This document shows, one piece after another, positions 27,958 through 36,505 of a DNA stretch of 64,000 bases. The DNA comes from Anaerocolumna cellulosilytica. Lineage in GTDB: Bacteria; Bacillota; Clostridia; Lachnospirales; Lachnospiraceae. Numbering within the stretch: the first letter of the stretch is position 1; every line of letters starts with the position of its first letter. Below the pieces are notes generated by a model, which was given only the letters and a program-made list of their open reading frames with translations, did not search any database and was not told the origin of the DNA. The stretch covers positions 511,001 to 575,000 of the forward strand of contig NZ_AP023367.1 in the NCBI RefSeq assembly GCF_014218335.1, read 5' to 3'. Both the position numbers and the translations under genes were made by a program.

Positions 27958-28794
27958 ATGGAAAAACGAATAATTGTACTGTTAGTTTTAATGATTGTAA
28001 TGGTGACTGCTTGGGGATGTGATGGAGAAAAGCAGGAGAGCTTTGTACTGATTAAAGGCGGCACTTTTGTAAATACCAACTCAAACTATTTTAATGAGAC
28101 AGTAACAATATCTGACTTTTATATGGGTAAATATGAAGTTAGCCAGAAGGAGTGGGCCGAAGTAATGGATAACAATCCTTCAGGATTTAAAGGAGACAAT
28201 CTGCCGGTCGAAATGGTGAGCTGGTATGACAGCATCGCATATTGCAATAAAAGAAGTGTAAAGGAAGGATTATCTCCCTATTATACTATAGATACAGAGA
28301 AGGAAGATACAGATAATAAAAGTGAGTATGATACATTAAAATGGATAATAACTATCAATGAGGGGGCCAATGGTTACCGCTTGCCGACAGAAGAAGAGTG
28401 GGAATATGCTGCCGGTGGTGGACAGATGAGTAAAAGTTATACATATAGTGGAAGTAATAATGGAGAGACGGTAGCGTGGTATTTTAGGAACGCCGGTAAG
28501 GAATACTTATCAGGCGACTGGAACTGGTCTCTCCTTGAGGGAAACAAGAATAAAACCAATCCCGTTGGGACGAAAAAGCCAAATGAGCTGGGAATTTATG
28601 ATATGTCGGGAAATGTAAGGGAGTGGTGTTTTAACTGGTATGAAGATAGTGAAATTGAGAAAGGATTTTTCCGGGTATGGAAGGGTGGCGGTTGGATTGG
28701 AGATATTGTAAGTTGTGAAGTGTCTTATCGGGGTAAGTTCGAAGCCAGTGGAACAGGACCTGATCAGGGATTTCGTGTGTGCCGTAATAAATAA
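27958..28794 (+). CDS. SUMF1/FGE-type domain lipoprotein
   Basis: 278 residues. A lipoprotein signal with lipobox TAWGC (Cys21) is followed by a formylglycine-generating-enzyme-like fold: MGKYEVSQKEWAEVM, LPVEMVSWYDSIAYCNKRS, NGYRLPTEEEWEYAAGGG, NELGIYDMSGNVREWCFNWY and GPDQGFRVCRN. Many bacterial members of the family are not sulfatase activators but binding or unassigned surface proteins; no sulfatase is nearby. Placement after the xylanase, on the cell surface, suggests a role at the substrate interface, which is only a guess. AGGAGG precedes the ATG. Confidence 0.8.
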   Translation: MEKRIIVLLVLMIVMVTAWGCDGEKQESFVLIKGGTFVNTNSNYFNETVTISDFYMGKYEVSQKEWAEVMDNNPSGFKGDNLPVEMVSWYDSIAYCNKRSVKEGLSPYYTIDTEKEDTDNKSEYDTLKWIITINEGANGYRLPTEEEWEYAAGGGQMSKSYTYSGSNNGETVAWYFRNAGKEYLSGDWNWSLLEGNKNKTNPVGTKKPNELGIYDMSGNVREWCFNWYEDSEIEKGFFRVWKGGGWIGDIVSCEVSYRGKFEASGTGPDQGFRVCRNK

Positions 28795-28804
28795 GGGGAA
28801 GCTA

Positions 28805-29827
28805 TTATAAATTTTCCGGTATTTTAATTTCACTGTTAATAATATAATATTCTTGTTTTGGAATAGCTCCGTGAATTAAAAATTCTACAGCAAGGGTTAG
28901 AGACTGGTAACCTTGTACATAAGGCTGCTGGCAGATGGTAGCTTTAATAAGCCCTTGTTGTATCAATTCTTTGACTGCGGGCGTGGTATCACAAGCAACT
29001 ATATCTATAGCCATCTCCTTTCCCAGCTCGGTGACTGCCTTGCAGACACCTACAGCACCTGCTGCAACAATATATAACGCATTAATCTCCGGATGATTTT
29101 CTAACATTTTTAAAGTTTGGGTATAACCTTGCTGGTCATCATCATTTGTTTCGATAATATCAGCTACATAAAAATCCATATATTTTCTTTCCAGAATGCT
29201 GTTAAAACCAAGTATTCTTTGGTTGTGCCCAAGTATTTTAACAGAACCCGTAACAATGCCTATATTGGCTTTACCTCTGGTTAGTAACCCCAGGCAGCCA
29301 CAGGCAGTCTCACCACTTTTAAAGTAATCACTGCCTACATAACAGAGGCGGCGGCTGTTATGAATATCGTTATTTAGAGTAATAACGGGTATATCCTGCT
29401 CTGATAAAGAATTTATTTCCTGTACAACACTTTCGTCATTAATAGGCTGTAGAATTAGAGTATGAATGTTGGCTTTTAGTTCTCGTATTAAGGAAAGCTG
29501 AACGGATGCATCATAGCCCTTCATAGTTTTAAGAACTACTTGAATCCCATAACTTGCAGCTTCTTTTTCGGCCTGTCTTATTCCTGCTATGACATCATCA
29601 AAGAATGCATTTCCTTCAGAGGATAGTATGATACCAATAATAAAGTTTTTCTTAATGGCGGCCAGAGCTTTTCCTGCCACATTGGGTTGGTAACCAAGTT
29701 CGTCAGCAACCTTACGAACTAATTTTTCTGTTGCAGGGTTTACCCGTCCCCGGTTATTTAGTACTCTGTCTACGGTACCTCTGGAAACACCACTTATTTC
29801 TGCAATTTGCCGAATTGTCACAGCCAT
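28805..29827 (-). CDS. LacI family transcriptional regulator
   Basis: 340 residues: an N-terminal LacI helix-turn-helix (TIRQIAEISGVSRGTVDRVL, NNRGRVNPATEKLVRKVADE) and a periplasmic-binding-protein-like sensor (60-340) of the RbsB-like subtype (IGIILSSEGNAFFDDVIAGI). Such subtypes bind free sugars. It is transcribed in the same direction as the isomerase-like gene upstream (29977-31446), separated by a large hairpin, and probably controls it through the palindrome at 31519-31534. The ligand is unknown, likely a pentose or deoxyhexose. Confidence 0.9.
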   Translation of the reverse strand: MAVTIRQIAEISGVSRGTVDRVLNNRGRVNPATEKLVRKVADELGYQPNVAGKALAAIKKNFIIGIILSSEGNAFFDDVIAGIRQAEKEAASYGIQVVLKTMKGYDASVQLSLIRELKANIHTLILQPINDESVVQEINSLSEQDIPVITLNNDIHNSRRLCYVGSDYFKSGETACGCLGLLTRGKANIGIVTGSVKILGHNQRILGFNSILERKYMDFYVADIIETNDDDQQGYTQTLKMLENHPEINALYIVAAGAVGVCKAVTELGKEMAIDIVACDTTPAVKELIQQGLIKATICQQPYVQGYQSLTLAVEFLIHGAIPKQEYYIINSEIKIPENL

Positions 29828-29852
29828 ACTTACTCCTACAATATTTTTATTA

Positions 29853-29903
29853 GCAGAGAATACTACATCAAGAAACTAATTCATGCATGTAGTAATTCTC
29901 TGC
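29853..29903 (-). terminator. Long hairpin between isomerase-like gene and lacI
   Basis: GCAGAGAATACTACAT (29853-29868) pairs with 29887-29903 over 16 bases with a single bulge. No T run follows on either strand, so it may be an mRNA processing or stability element rather than a true terminator. Confidence 0.5.
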
Positions 29904-29976
29904 CTCATTACTTATACTATTAGATGCCAACAGCTTTATAAGTTTATAAATCAATGCTTACAATTACCTATTACGA

Positions 29977-31446
29977 TTATGCGTAAGGGTTTTCATTTTT
30001 ATAAAGCATTCCTTTAGGTTGATTGAAACCGATATCCTCTACCCCAAGATATTTGAGTACTTCGAATATCAACTTGCCGTAGTGACCAAAGGCTACTGCA
30101 CCATGGTGAGGATAATTTTTCTCAATCAGTACATGACGGTAGAATCTGCCCATCTCGTTAATAGCAAAGATACCAATCGCACCAAAGGATTTGGTTTTAA
30201 CCGGCAGTACTTCACCCTCAGCTACATAAGCACGTAGTTTTGCATCTGCTGTGCTTTGAAGACGGAAGAAGGTGATATCCCCAGGAATAATGTCTCCTTC
30301 CAGGGTTCCCTGGGTTACTTCTTCGGGAAGGTTTCTTGCCATAATCATCTGGTATTTCATTTCACAGAAGGAAAGTTTATCTACAGCAGTATTACCACAG
30401 TGGAAGCCCATAAAGGTATCGGTAAAGTTATAATTGAATTTTCCCTTAATATCTTCTTCATACATATCCTTTGGAACAGTGTTATTAATATCTAATAAGG
30501 TTACCGTATCAAGGCTTACGCAAGTACCGATAAATTCACTTAAGGCTCCGTATATATCCACTTCACAGGATACCGGAATTCCCATGGCAGTTAATCGGCT
30601 GTTTACGTAACAGGGAACAAATCCAAACTGAGTTTGGAAAGCAGGCCAGCATTTTCCCGCGATAGCAACGTATTCTCTGGAACCTTTATGAGCTTCTACC
30701 CAGTCTAATAAGGTGAGTTCATATTGTGCAAGCTTAGCTAGGATTTCAGGTTTTTTATTACCCTTTCCAAGTTCTTCTTCCATGCTTTTTACAACCTCAG
30801 GAATTCTGGGGTCGCCGTCATGTTTTTTGTATGCTTCGAATAAATCCAGCTCTGAGTTCTCCTCAATTTCTACACCGAGGCTGTAAAGGGGCTTAATAGG
30901 TGCGTTACAAGCAAGGAAATCCTGGGGTCTTGGTCCAAAGCCGATAATCTTTAAGTTCTGTAATCCTATGATAGTTCTCGCCATTGGAACAAAATCATAA
31001 ATCATGGCAGCACAATCGCTGGCATCCCCAACGGGATATTCTGGTATGTAAGCCTTGATTTCCCTAAGCTTTAAATTATAGCTGGCATTTAACATTCCAC
31101 AGTAAGCATCGCCACGGCCTCCCACTAAGTTATCACCAGTTTCCTCCGCAGCAGCTACATACATAACCGGACCATTAAATTCCTTAGCTAACAAGGTTTC
31201 TGCTGTTTCAGGACCAAAATTTCCAAGATATACTACCAGTGCATTACAACCGGCTTCTTTTAGTTCTGCTAAAGCCTTTCTCATATCCACCTCACTTTCG
31301 ATGCAGGTTGGACATTCATAGATTTCTCCGTATTTCTCCTGATATTCTTTTACAACGGCTTTTCTTCTTGATTCTGATAATGTCATTGGAAAACAGTCTC
31401 TGGATACAGCTGCGATTCCTAATTTGACTACAGGTATATTAACCAT
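29977..31446 (-). CDS. L-fucose/L-arabinose isomerase family protein
   Basis: 489 residues, related along its length to FucI/AraA-type ketol isomerases. It has an N-terminal alpha/beta domain (VVKLGIAAVSRDCFPMT, CNALVVYLGNFGPETAETLL), a central FGPRPQDFLACNAP region, conserved SCEVDIYGALSEFIG and a C-terminal GHYGKLIFEVLKYLGVE. In the family a Mn2+ held by Glu/Asp/His interconverts aldose and ketose. The exact sugar is not evident; no kinase or aldolase for fucose or arabinose is next to it. AGGAGG precedes the ATG at 31446. Expression is probably controlled by the LacI protein downstream. Confidence 0.8.
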   Translation of the reverse strand: MVNIPVVKLGIAAVSRDCFPMTLSESRRKAVVKEYQEKYGEIYECPTCIESEVDMRKALAELKEAGCNALVVYLGNFGPETAETLLAKEFNGPVMYVAAAEETGDNLVGGRGDAYCGMLNASYNLKLREIKAYIPEYPVGDASDCAAMIYDFVPMARTIIGLQNLKIIGFGPRPQDFLACNAPIKPLYSLGVEIEENSELDLFEAYKKHDGDPRIPEVVKSMEEELGKGNKKPEILAKLAQYELTLLDWVEAHKGSREYVAIAGKCWPAFQTQFGFVPCYVNSRLTAMGIPVSCEVDIYGALSEFIGTCVSLDTVTLLDINNTVPKDMYEEDIKGKFNYNFTDTFMGFHCGNTAVDKLSFCEMKYQMIMARNLPEEVTQGTLEGDIIPGDITFFRLQSTADAKLRAYVAEGEVLPVKTKSFGAIGIFAINEMGRFYRHVLIEKNYPHHGAVAFGHYGKLIFEVLKYLGVEDIGFNQPKGMLYKNENPYA

Positions 31447-31490
31447 CTGTAATTCCTCCTTATATTCTACGTGAATCAGTATAAAGTGTT

Positions 31491-31570
31491 TGACCTTTGG
31501 TCAGTTTGATTTTCGAATGTGTGCTCGTGCACACTAAGTATAACATACTGTATATATGGAGTTTTGTCAA
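31491..31570 (-). promoter_or_regulatory. Promoter/operator region of the isomerase-like gene
   Basis: On the minus strand TTGACA (about 31566-31571) precedes TATGTT at a 17-base spacing or TATACT slightly further. GTGTGC-TCGT-GCACAC (31519-31534) is a palindrome just downstream, near the expected transcription start. TGACC-TTT-GGTCA (31491-31503) is a second one. Either suits the adjacent LacI-type regulator. Confidence 0.55.
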
Positions 31571-31663
31571 TTGAACTTTACTAGTAATTATTAAATTTTG
31601 CGGCCATGTTGAAGATGTTTAAACCTACTGCTTTCTGTACGAGTACAACAGGTGCGGGTCAAC

Positions 31664-32443
31664 TTAATCAACCAGATATAATTTTATTTCGGCATTCTCA
31701 ATTTGTTTCCGCCAGTCGGCAGGAAGGGAATTATCTGTTATTATCACATCAAAGTCCTCCAAGTTAGCAAAATAGGCAGGCTTTACCTGATTGAATTTGC
31801 TAGAATCAAGAAGCAGTATTTTTTCAACAGAAGATTGTAAGATGGCTTTTTTTGTGGCAATTTCATAGTGATATACGCAAGTTACCCCCAGGTTATGATG
31901 GATGCCTGCGGCGGAGATAAAAGCTTTGTTAAACCGCATGCTCTGAATTAATTCAATACCTTCGGCACTTTCAACCATTTGGGTTTTAGGATGGTATCTG
32001 CCGCCGGAGAAGATAAGAGAGAGATGTTCTTTATGTCTTAAGGAATTAAGAATATTTGCATTAAAGCACAAGACGGTGGCATTTAGCGTATCATCAATAT
32101 TCTCAGCCAGCATTTCTGTTGTGGAGCCGGTATCGATTACTACGATATCACCGGGTTGAATCAAAGAAGCAGCAAAAGCACCAATTTTATTTTTTTCCAT
32201 ATCCTGAGAAGATTTAGCATTGCTTAGTTCATAGCAGGAGTCTGCTGTTTCCTTATGAGCTGGATTATAAATAGCGGCACCATAGACATTATTTACGATA
32301 TTATTCTGTTCTAAGACAATTAAATCCCGGCGGATGGTCATTTCCGATACACCTAATAAGGAGGCTAGTTCTTTTACAGAGGCTCCATTTCTTAATTTGA
32401 TTATATCGATTAGTTGGTTTATACGGTCTGTCTTTTTGCTCAT
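31664..32443 (-). CDS. DeoR family transcriptional regulator
   Basis: 259 residues with an N-terminal DeoR helix-turn-helix (INQLIDIIKLRNGASVKELA, LLGVSEMTIRRDLIVLEQ) and a C-terminal DeoRC sugar-phosphate sensor (DTGSTTEMLAENI, LIFSGGRYHPKTQMVESAEG, LLLDSSKFNQVKPAYF). Members sense phosphorylated sugars and repress catabolic operons. It is upstream of and codirectional with the isomerase-like gene, but also faces the deoC/deoD salvage genes across 1 kb. Both are plausible targets. A TGTAC-GA-GTACA palindrome lies near its 3' side at about 31636. Confidence 0.88.
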   Translation of the reverse strand: MSKKTDRINQLIDIIKLRNGASVKELASLLGVSEMTIRRDLIVLEQNNIVNNVYGAAIYNPAHKETADSCYELSNAKSSQDMEKNKIGAFAASLIQPGDIVVIDTGSTTEMLAENIDDTLNATVLCFNANILNSLRHKEHLSLIFSGGRYHPKTQMVESAEGIELIQSMRFNKAFISAAGIHHNLGVTCVYHYEIATKKAILQSSVEKILLLDSSKFNQVKPAYFANLEDFDVIITDNSLPADWRKQIENAEIKLYLVD

Positions 32444-33138
32444 TAATTACACCCATCGCAGTACCGTAAATTGGTATATTGACACAATTGTTTCTACCAA
32501 ATAACTTGCCGAAGTTTCATCTGCTGCATTGTTGTCATTCAGCATAGCCACCACTAAGCTTCATACAGTTGTCTTGCAGAATAAAAATTAATTCAGGTTA
32601 TTTCTAAGCACCAACATGTCAGTATACTAGCCTACGGTATTCCTTTCCTATGTTAATTCAAGTTCAACCATAAAATCGTATCTTGGTTTCCCACAATGTG
32701 GAATGTTTCTTCTGAAATAAGTAGTTCTCAGACATACTTTGGAGATTGATATATGAAATGTACTACAAAGATAGGATATTTATCCGAAAAATAATCACTG
32801 GAAATATAAGTAAATACAACTTAACCAGTGATTCCAACAATCATCTCCACTGTTTTGCTGTTACATATCCGAACCGGTGTTATTATTAGCAAATCAGTAT
32901 ACAGTTATCTGATGATTGTTATACTATTGGCAGAAAGTAAAACAAATTGTAAAACATATGTTAGTATTATAACATTTTGTGGATATATATTCAACATTTA
33001 TGAAATAAATATATATTATAATTTTAAAGTCAAACATAATTCACTTAAAAAACTTATGTAAGCAGGAGAAAAAGCTAAAAAATGTGAGAAGTAAAACAAA
33101 AAAAAGTTGACGTAGCATATTGGATAGTGGTAGTATAT
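32444..33138. other. Long intergenic region, no gene recognised
   Basis: About 700 AT-rich bases. AATCACTGG (32793-32801) and CCAGTGATT (32825-32833) form a 9-bp stem. No reading frame has a ribosome site or recognisable product. TTGACG with TATATAA 17-20 bases later (about 33108-33140) looks like a promoter pointing at the gene remnant that follows. Confidence 0.4.
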
Positions 33139-33331
33139 AAATAATGAAAAAATACATAATAAAACTGTAAAATCTTTTGAAGAGCCTGTTCCAAATGATA
33201 ATACGATTTATAAAGTGAGACAGAAGGCAGGACTATATTACCAGGTAACTGGGATGGCAGCATGGCTTTGTGTAGTGTTGTTAAAACAGGTAAAAGATTA
33301 TAAAAAAAGAAACAGTCCGATAACAATATAA
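33139..33331 (+). pseudogene. Possible gene remnant without start codon
   Basis: The phase ending at TAA 33329-33331 stays open for about 60 codons with coding-like composition (SFEEPVPNDNTIYKVRQK, AGLYYQVTGMAAWLCVVLLK) but begins after a TAG with no ATG, GTG or ribosome site. No family recognised. It may be the tail of a lost gene or chance. Confidence 0.25.
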
Positions 33332-33438
33332 CCATAATAAAATGACCAGTAATCATTGAAACTTTATATTTATATTATGTCTATCGACTGTTTTTCATTG
33401 TGCATAATTATAAGAAACGGTTTTATGAAAGGACAGCT

Positions 33439-34104
33439 ATGAGCGAATTAGATTTGTTACAATATGTTGACCACACCTTATTAAAAGCCGTGGCAGCTTG
33501 GGATGATATTAAAATTCTTTGTGATGAAGCAGTTGAGTACAAGACAGCTTCTGTTTGTATACCTGCCTCCTATGTAAAGCGCATTCATGAGGAATATGGG
33601 GACAAGCTGGCAATTTGTACCGTTATTGGATTTCCTTTAGGGTATAGTACGAAAGAGGTAAAGGTCTTTGAATGCCGTCAGGCGTTAGAAGACGGTGCCT
33701 CTGAAATCGATATGGTAATTAATATAACCGATGTGAAAAACGGTGATTATAAAAAAGTAGAAGAAGAGATTGCTGCACTGAAAAAAATCACCGGAGATAA
33801 GGTTTTAAAGGTTATTATTGAAACCTGTTATCTTACAGAAGAAGAAAAAGTGGCAATGTGCAAGGCTGTAACAAATGCAGGCGCAGACTTTATAAAAACG
33901 TCTACCGGTTTTGGCACGGCAGGAGCAACCTTAGAGGACGTTCGTTTATTTAAAGCAAATATCGGACCGGACGTTAAAATTAAGGCAGCCGGCGGAGTTA
34001 AGAGTGTAGAAGATTTAGAGGCTTTTATTAAGGAGGGCTGTGCAAGAATCGGTACTAGCTCTGCTGTTAATTTAATAAAAGGCAAGTTGGCAAAAGAGTA
34101 TTAA
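33439..34104 (+). CDS. deoC: Deoxyribose-phosphate aldolase
   Basis: 221-residue DeoC TIM barrel that splits 2-deoxyribose-5-phosphate into glyceraldehyde-3-phosphate and acetaldehyde. Conserved segments: DHTLLKAVAAWDDI at the N-terminus, CTVIGFPLGYSTKEVK, EIDMVINI, the Schiff-base lysine region VLKVIIETCYL and DFIKTSTGFGTAGAT. ATG 33439 follows GAAAGGA at 6 bases; the frame upstream to 33400 has no site. First gene of the nucleoside-salvage block, presumably induced with deoD and the importer. Confidence 0.95.
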   Translation: MSELDLLQYVDHTLLKAVAAWDDIKILCDEAVEYKTASVCIPASYVKRIHEEYGDKLAICTVIGFPLGYSTKEVKVFECRQALEDGASEIDMVINITDVKNGDYKKVEEEIAALKKITGDKVLKVIIETCYLTEEEKVAMCKAVTNAGADFIKTSTGFGTAGATLEDVRLFKANIGPDVKIKAAGGVKSVEDLEAFIKEGCARIGTSSAVNLIKGKLAKEY

Positions 34105-34287
34105 GAAAAAGAATCTCAGCATAATCAGTGTGATTAAAAATATTGTTTTAATGCTTGATTTACTTATATTAATTATTATTAGAAACTTCGTAAGGTTATT
34201 TTATATTATAAATTATAATTGACATTTATAGAGAGTAACCATTACGATAAAACATTGCATAACAAAAGTTTTCAGGAGGAAGTCAAA

Positions 34288-34992
34288 ATGAGTACACCAA
34301 CACCACATATAGCAGCTAAAGTCGGGGATTTCGCCAAGACAGTATTAATGCCTGGGGATCCTTTAAGAGCAAAATTTGTAGCAGAAACCTATTTAGAGAA
34401 TGCAGTTTTAATAAATCCTGTTCGTGGAATAAACGGTTATACAGGAACTTATAAGGGAAAACCGGTGTCTGTAATGGCGAGCGGTATGGGTATGCCATCT
34501 ATCGGTATCTATTCCTATGAATTATTTCATTTTTATGAGGTTGATAATATCATTCGTATCGGAACGGCTGGTTCCATGCATCCGGATTTAAAAATCAGAG
34601 ATGTGGCCTTTGGTATGGGAGCCTGCACAAATTCCAGTTATGTAAATCAGTTTGAATTACCGGGAACTTATGCTCCCGTGGCCTCCTATGAATTATTGAA
34701 AAAAGCAGTGGAAGTTACAGAGGGCATGGGGGTTAATTACAAAGTAGGTAATTTCTTATCATCAGATAACTTTTACGATGATTCACAAGGCACCATGAAG
34801 TGGGCTAAAATGGGTGTTCTTTGTGTAGAAATGGAAGCAGCTGCGCTTTATATGAATGCAGCAAGAGCAGGCAAGAATGCATTAGCTATTTGTACCATCT
34901 CTGATTCTCTTGTAACAGGAGAAGCTACGACAGCAGAGGAAAGACAGAATAGTTTCCACAACATGATGAAGATAGCATTGGAGATTGCCTAA
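34288..34992 (+). CDS. deoD: Purine nucleoside phosphorylase, DeoD type
   Basis: 234-residue hexameric PNP: phosphorolysis of purine (deoxy)nucleosides to base and (deoxy)ribose-1-phosphate. Family marks: TVLMPGDPLRAKFVAE, VRGINGYTGTYKG, GMGMPSIGIYSYELF, RIGTAGSM, VEMEAAALYMNAA and ICTISDSLVTGE. ATG 34288 follows CAGGAGGAAG. It supplies deoxyribose phosphate to DeoC, and the downstream importer probably supplies its nucleosides. AACAAA/TTTGTT with a short loop near 35042-35057 may end its transcript. Confidence 0.96.
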   Translation: MSTPTPHIAAKVGDFAKTVLMPGDPLRAKFVAETYLENAVLINPVRGINGYTGTYKGKPVSVMASGMGMPSIGIYSYELFHFYEVDNIIRIGTAGSMHPDLKIRDVAFGMGACTNSSYVNQFELPGTYAPVASYELLKKAVEVTEGMGVNYKVGNFLSSDNFYDDSQGTMKWAKMGVLCVEMEAAALYMNAARAGKNALAICTISDSLVTGEATTAEERQNSFHNMMKIALEIA

Positions 34993-35214
34993 GTTTTTGT
35001 TCATGCAGAAAGATCATAACGTTATGTGTAGTTAACATTCAAACAAAGGCGTTTGTTATGTATAGTTATTTCTATTAACGGAGATGTCGCCGGTCAATTT
35101 GCGATATACCCAAAGTATCATTAAATAAGAAAGGGGATTTTCGGACAAACTAACCATAGTTTCTCATGGAAAATACGTTTGAAAATATCACCTAAATTTA
35201 TGGGAGGAATGAAA

Positions 35215-36408
35215 ATGAAATTATTTAAGAAAGCTTTAAGTGCAGCATTAACACTGACATTGGTATTCTCATTAGCTGCATGTGGAACCAAAAACAATAC
35301 CGGTAGTGATGGAACCACCGGAACACCGACAGAAGGAACACCAACAGAAGCGGCAGGTGAACCAACAGAAGCAGCAGGCTCCACAGAAGGCCAGTTTGAA
35401 ATTGCTTTAATCACAGATGTAGGAACGATTGATGACAAATCCTTTAACCAAGGCTCCTGGGAAGGTGTTGAAGCCTATGCGAAAGAAAACGGAAAAACTT
35501 ACAAATACTACAAGCCAACTGAAAAATCCGATGATGCTTACTTAGTATCCATTGATTTAGCAGTAAAGGCTGGTGCTAAAGTGATTGTTTGCCCTGGTTA
35601 TTTATTTGAAGTACCTATTTTCCAGGCACAGACCAAATATCCTGATGTAAACTTTGTTATTTTAGATGGTGCACCTCATAGTGGTGACTATAATGTTCAA
35701 ATTGAGAAAAATACTTACTCTATTTTCTACGCAGAAGAAGAAGCAGGTTTCCTAGCGGGTTATGCGTCAGTAAAAGAGGGTTATACCAAATTAGGTTTTA
35801 TGGGTGGTATCGCAGTTCCTGCGGTTATCCGTTTTGGATACGGTTTTGTACAAGGCGTTGATTATGCTGCAAAAGAATTAGGTTTAGCAAAAGATGCGGT
35901 AGAAGTAAAATACACATATGTAGGAAACTTTGATGCAACTCCCGATAATCAGGCAAAGGCAGCAGCTTGGTACAATGAAGGCACAGAAGTAATCTTTGCT
36001 TGCGGTGGTGCAGTTGGTAACTCTGTAATGAAAGCTGCAGAGACTGCTGATAAAAAAGTTATCGGTGTTGACGTAGACCAGTCTTCCGAATCTGCAACAG
36101 TGATCACTTCTTCTATGAAGAACTTAAAGAAATCTGTGTATGATGCACTTGTAGCTTACTATGCAGGTTCATTCCCTGGCGGCACTTCTGTATCCTTAAA
36201 TGCAAGTGCTGAAGGTGTACAGCTTCCTATGGAAACTTCTAAATTTATTAAGTTTACACAAGCTGATTATGATGCAATCTATGCGAAAGTTCTGAACAAA
36301 GAAGTTACAATCTATAATGATACGACTGCTGTAGATGCAAGCGGTACAGCTATAAAAGATGCAAGCGGTTTAGCTACGGATGAAGTTAAAGTAGAAGTTG
36401 TTAAATAA
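35215..36408 (+). CDS. bmpA: BmpA/Med-type nucleoside-binding lipoprotein
   Basis: 397 residues. A lipoprotein signal (lipobox LAAC, Cys23) and a low-complexity Thr/Glu/Ala/Gly linker (about 28-60, PTEGTPTEAAGEPTEAAG) precede a periplasmic-binding-like BMP domain: FEIALITDVGTIDDKSFNQG, VNFVILDGAPHSG and IFACGGAVGNSVMKAA. It captures nucleosides at the membrane for the ABC importer encoded next. Of two ATG codons, 35215 is 8 bases after GGGAGG and is preferred to 35209. An attenuator-type hairpin follows, which would make it more abundant than the transporter. Confidence 0.93.
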   Translation: MKLFKKALSAALTLTLVFSLAACGTKNNTGSDGTTGTPTEGTPTEAAGEPTEAAGSTEGQFEIALITDVGTIDDKSFNQGSWEGVEAYAKENGKTYKYYKPTEKSDDAYLVSIDLAVKAGAKVIVCPGYLFEVPIFQAQTKYPDVNFVILDGAPHSGDYNVQIEKNTYSIFYAEEEAGFLAGYASVKEGYTKLGFMGGIAVPAVIRFGYGFVQGVDYAAKELGLAKDAVEVKYTYVGNFDATPDNQAKAAAWYNEGTEVIFACGGAVGNSVMKAAETADKKVIGVDVDQSSESATVITSSMKNLKKSVYDALVAYYAGSFPGGTSVSLNASAEGVQLPMETSKFIKFTQADYDAIYAKVLNKEVTIYNDTTAVDASGTAIKDASGLATDEVKVEVVK

Positions 36409-36450
36409 TCGTAGTGAGCTTATATAGATAGAAAAGCATAAGGAAATACA

Positions 36451-36481
36451 ATGAGGGTGCCCCAAAAGTACCCTCATTTTT
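36451..36481 (+). terminator. Hairpin attenuator between bmpA and the ABC ATPase gene
   Basis: ATGAGGGT (36451-36458) pairs with ACCCTCAT (36470-36477), followed by TTTTT. The downstream gene follows after only 24 bases with no obvious promoter, so partial read-through is likely, a common way to raise binding protein over permease. Confidence 0.8.
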
Positions 36482-36505
36482 AAAAGGATGCTTAGGAGGA
36501 CTGTA

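Noticed and set aside
32828-33061. Short open frame in the gap before deoC
   Set aside because: No ribosome site and AT-driven composition; no recognisable product.
35000-35210. Purine riboswitch before bmpA
   Set aside because: The conserved junction sequences are absent; a CATAACGTTATG palindrome and a terminator-like stem explain the visible structure.
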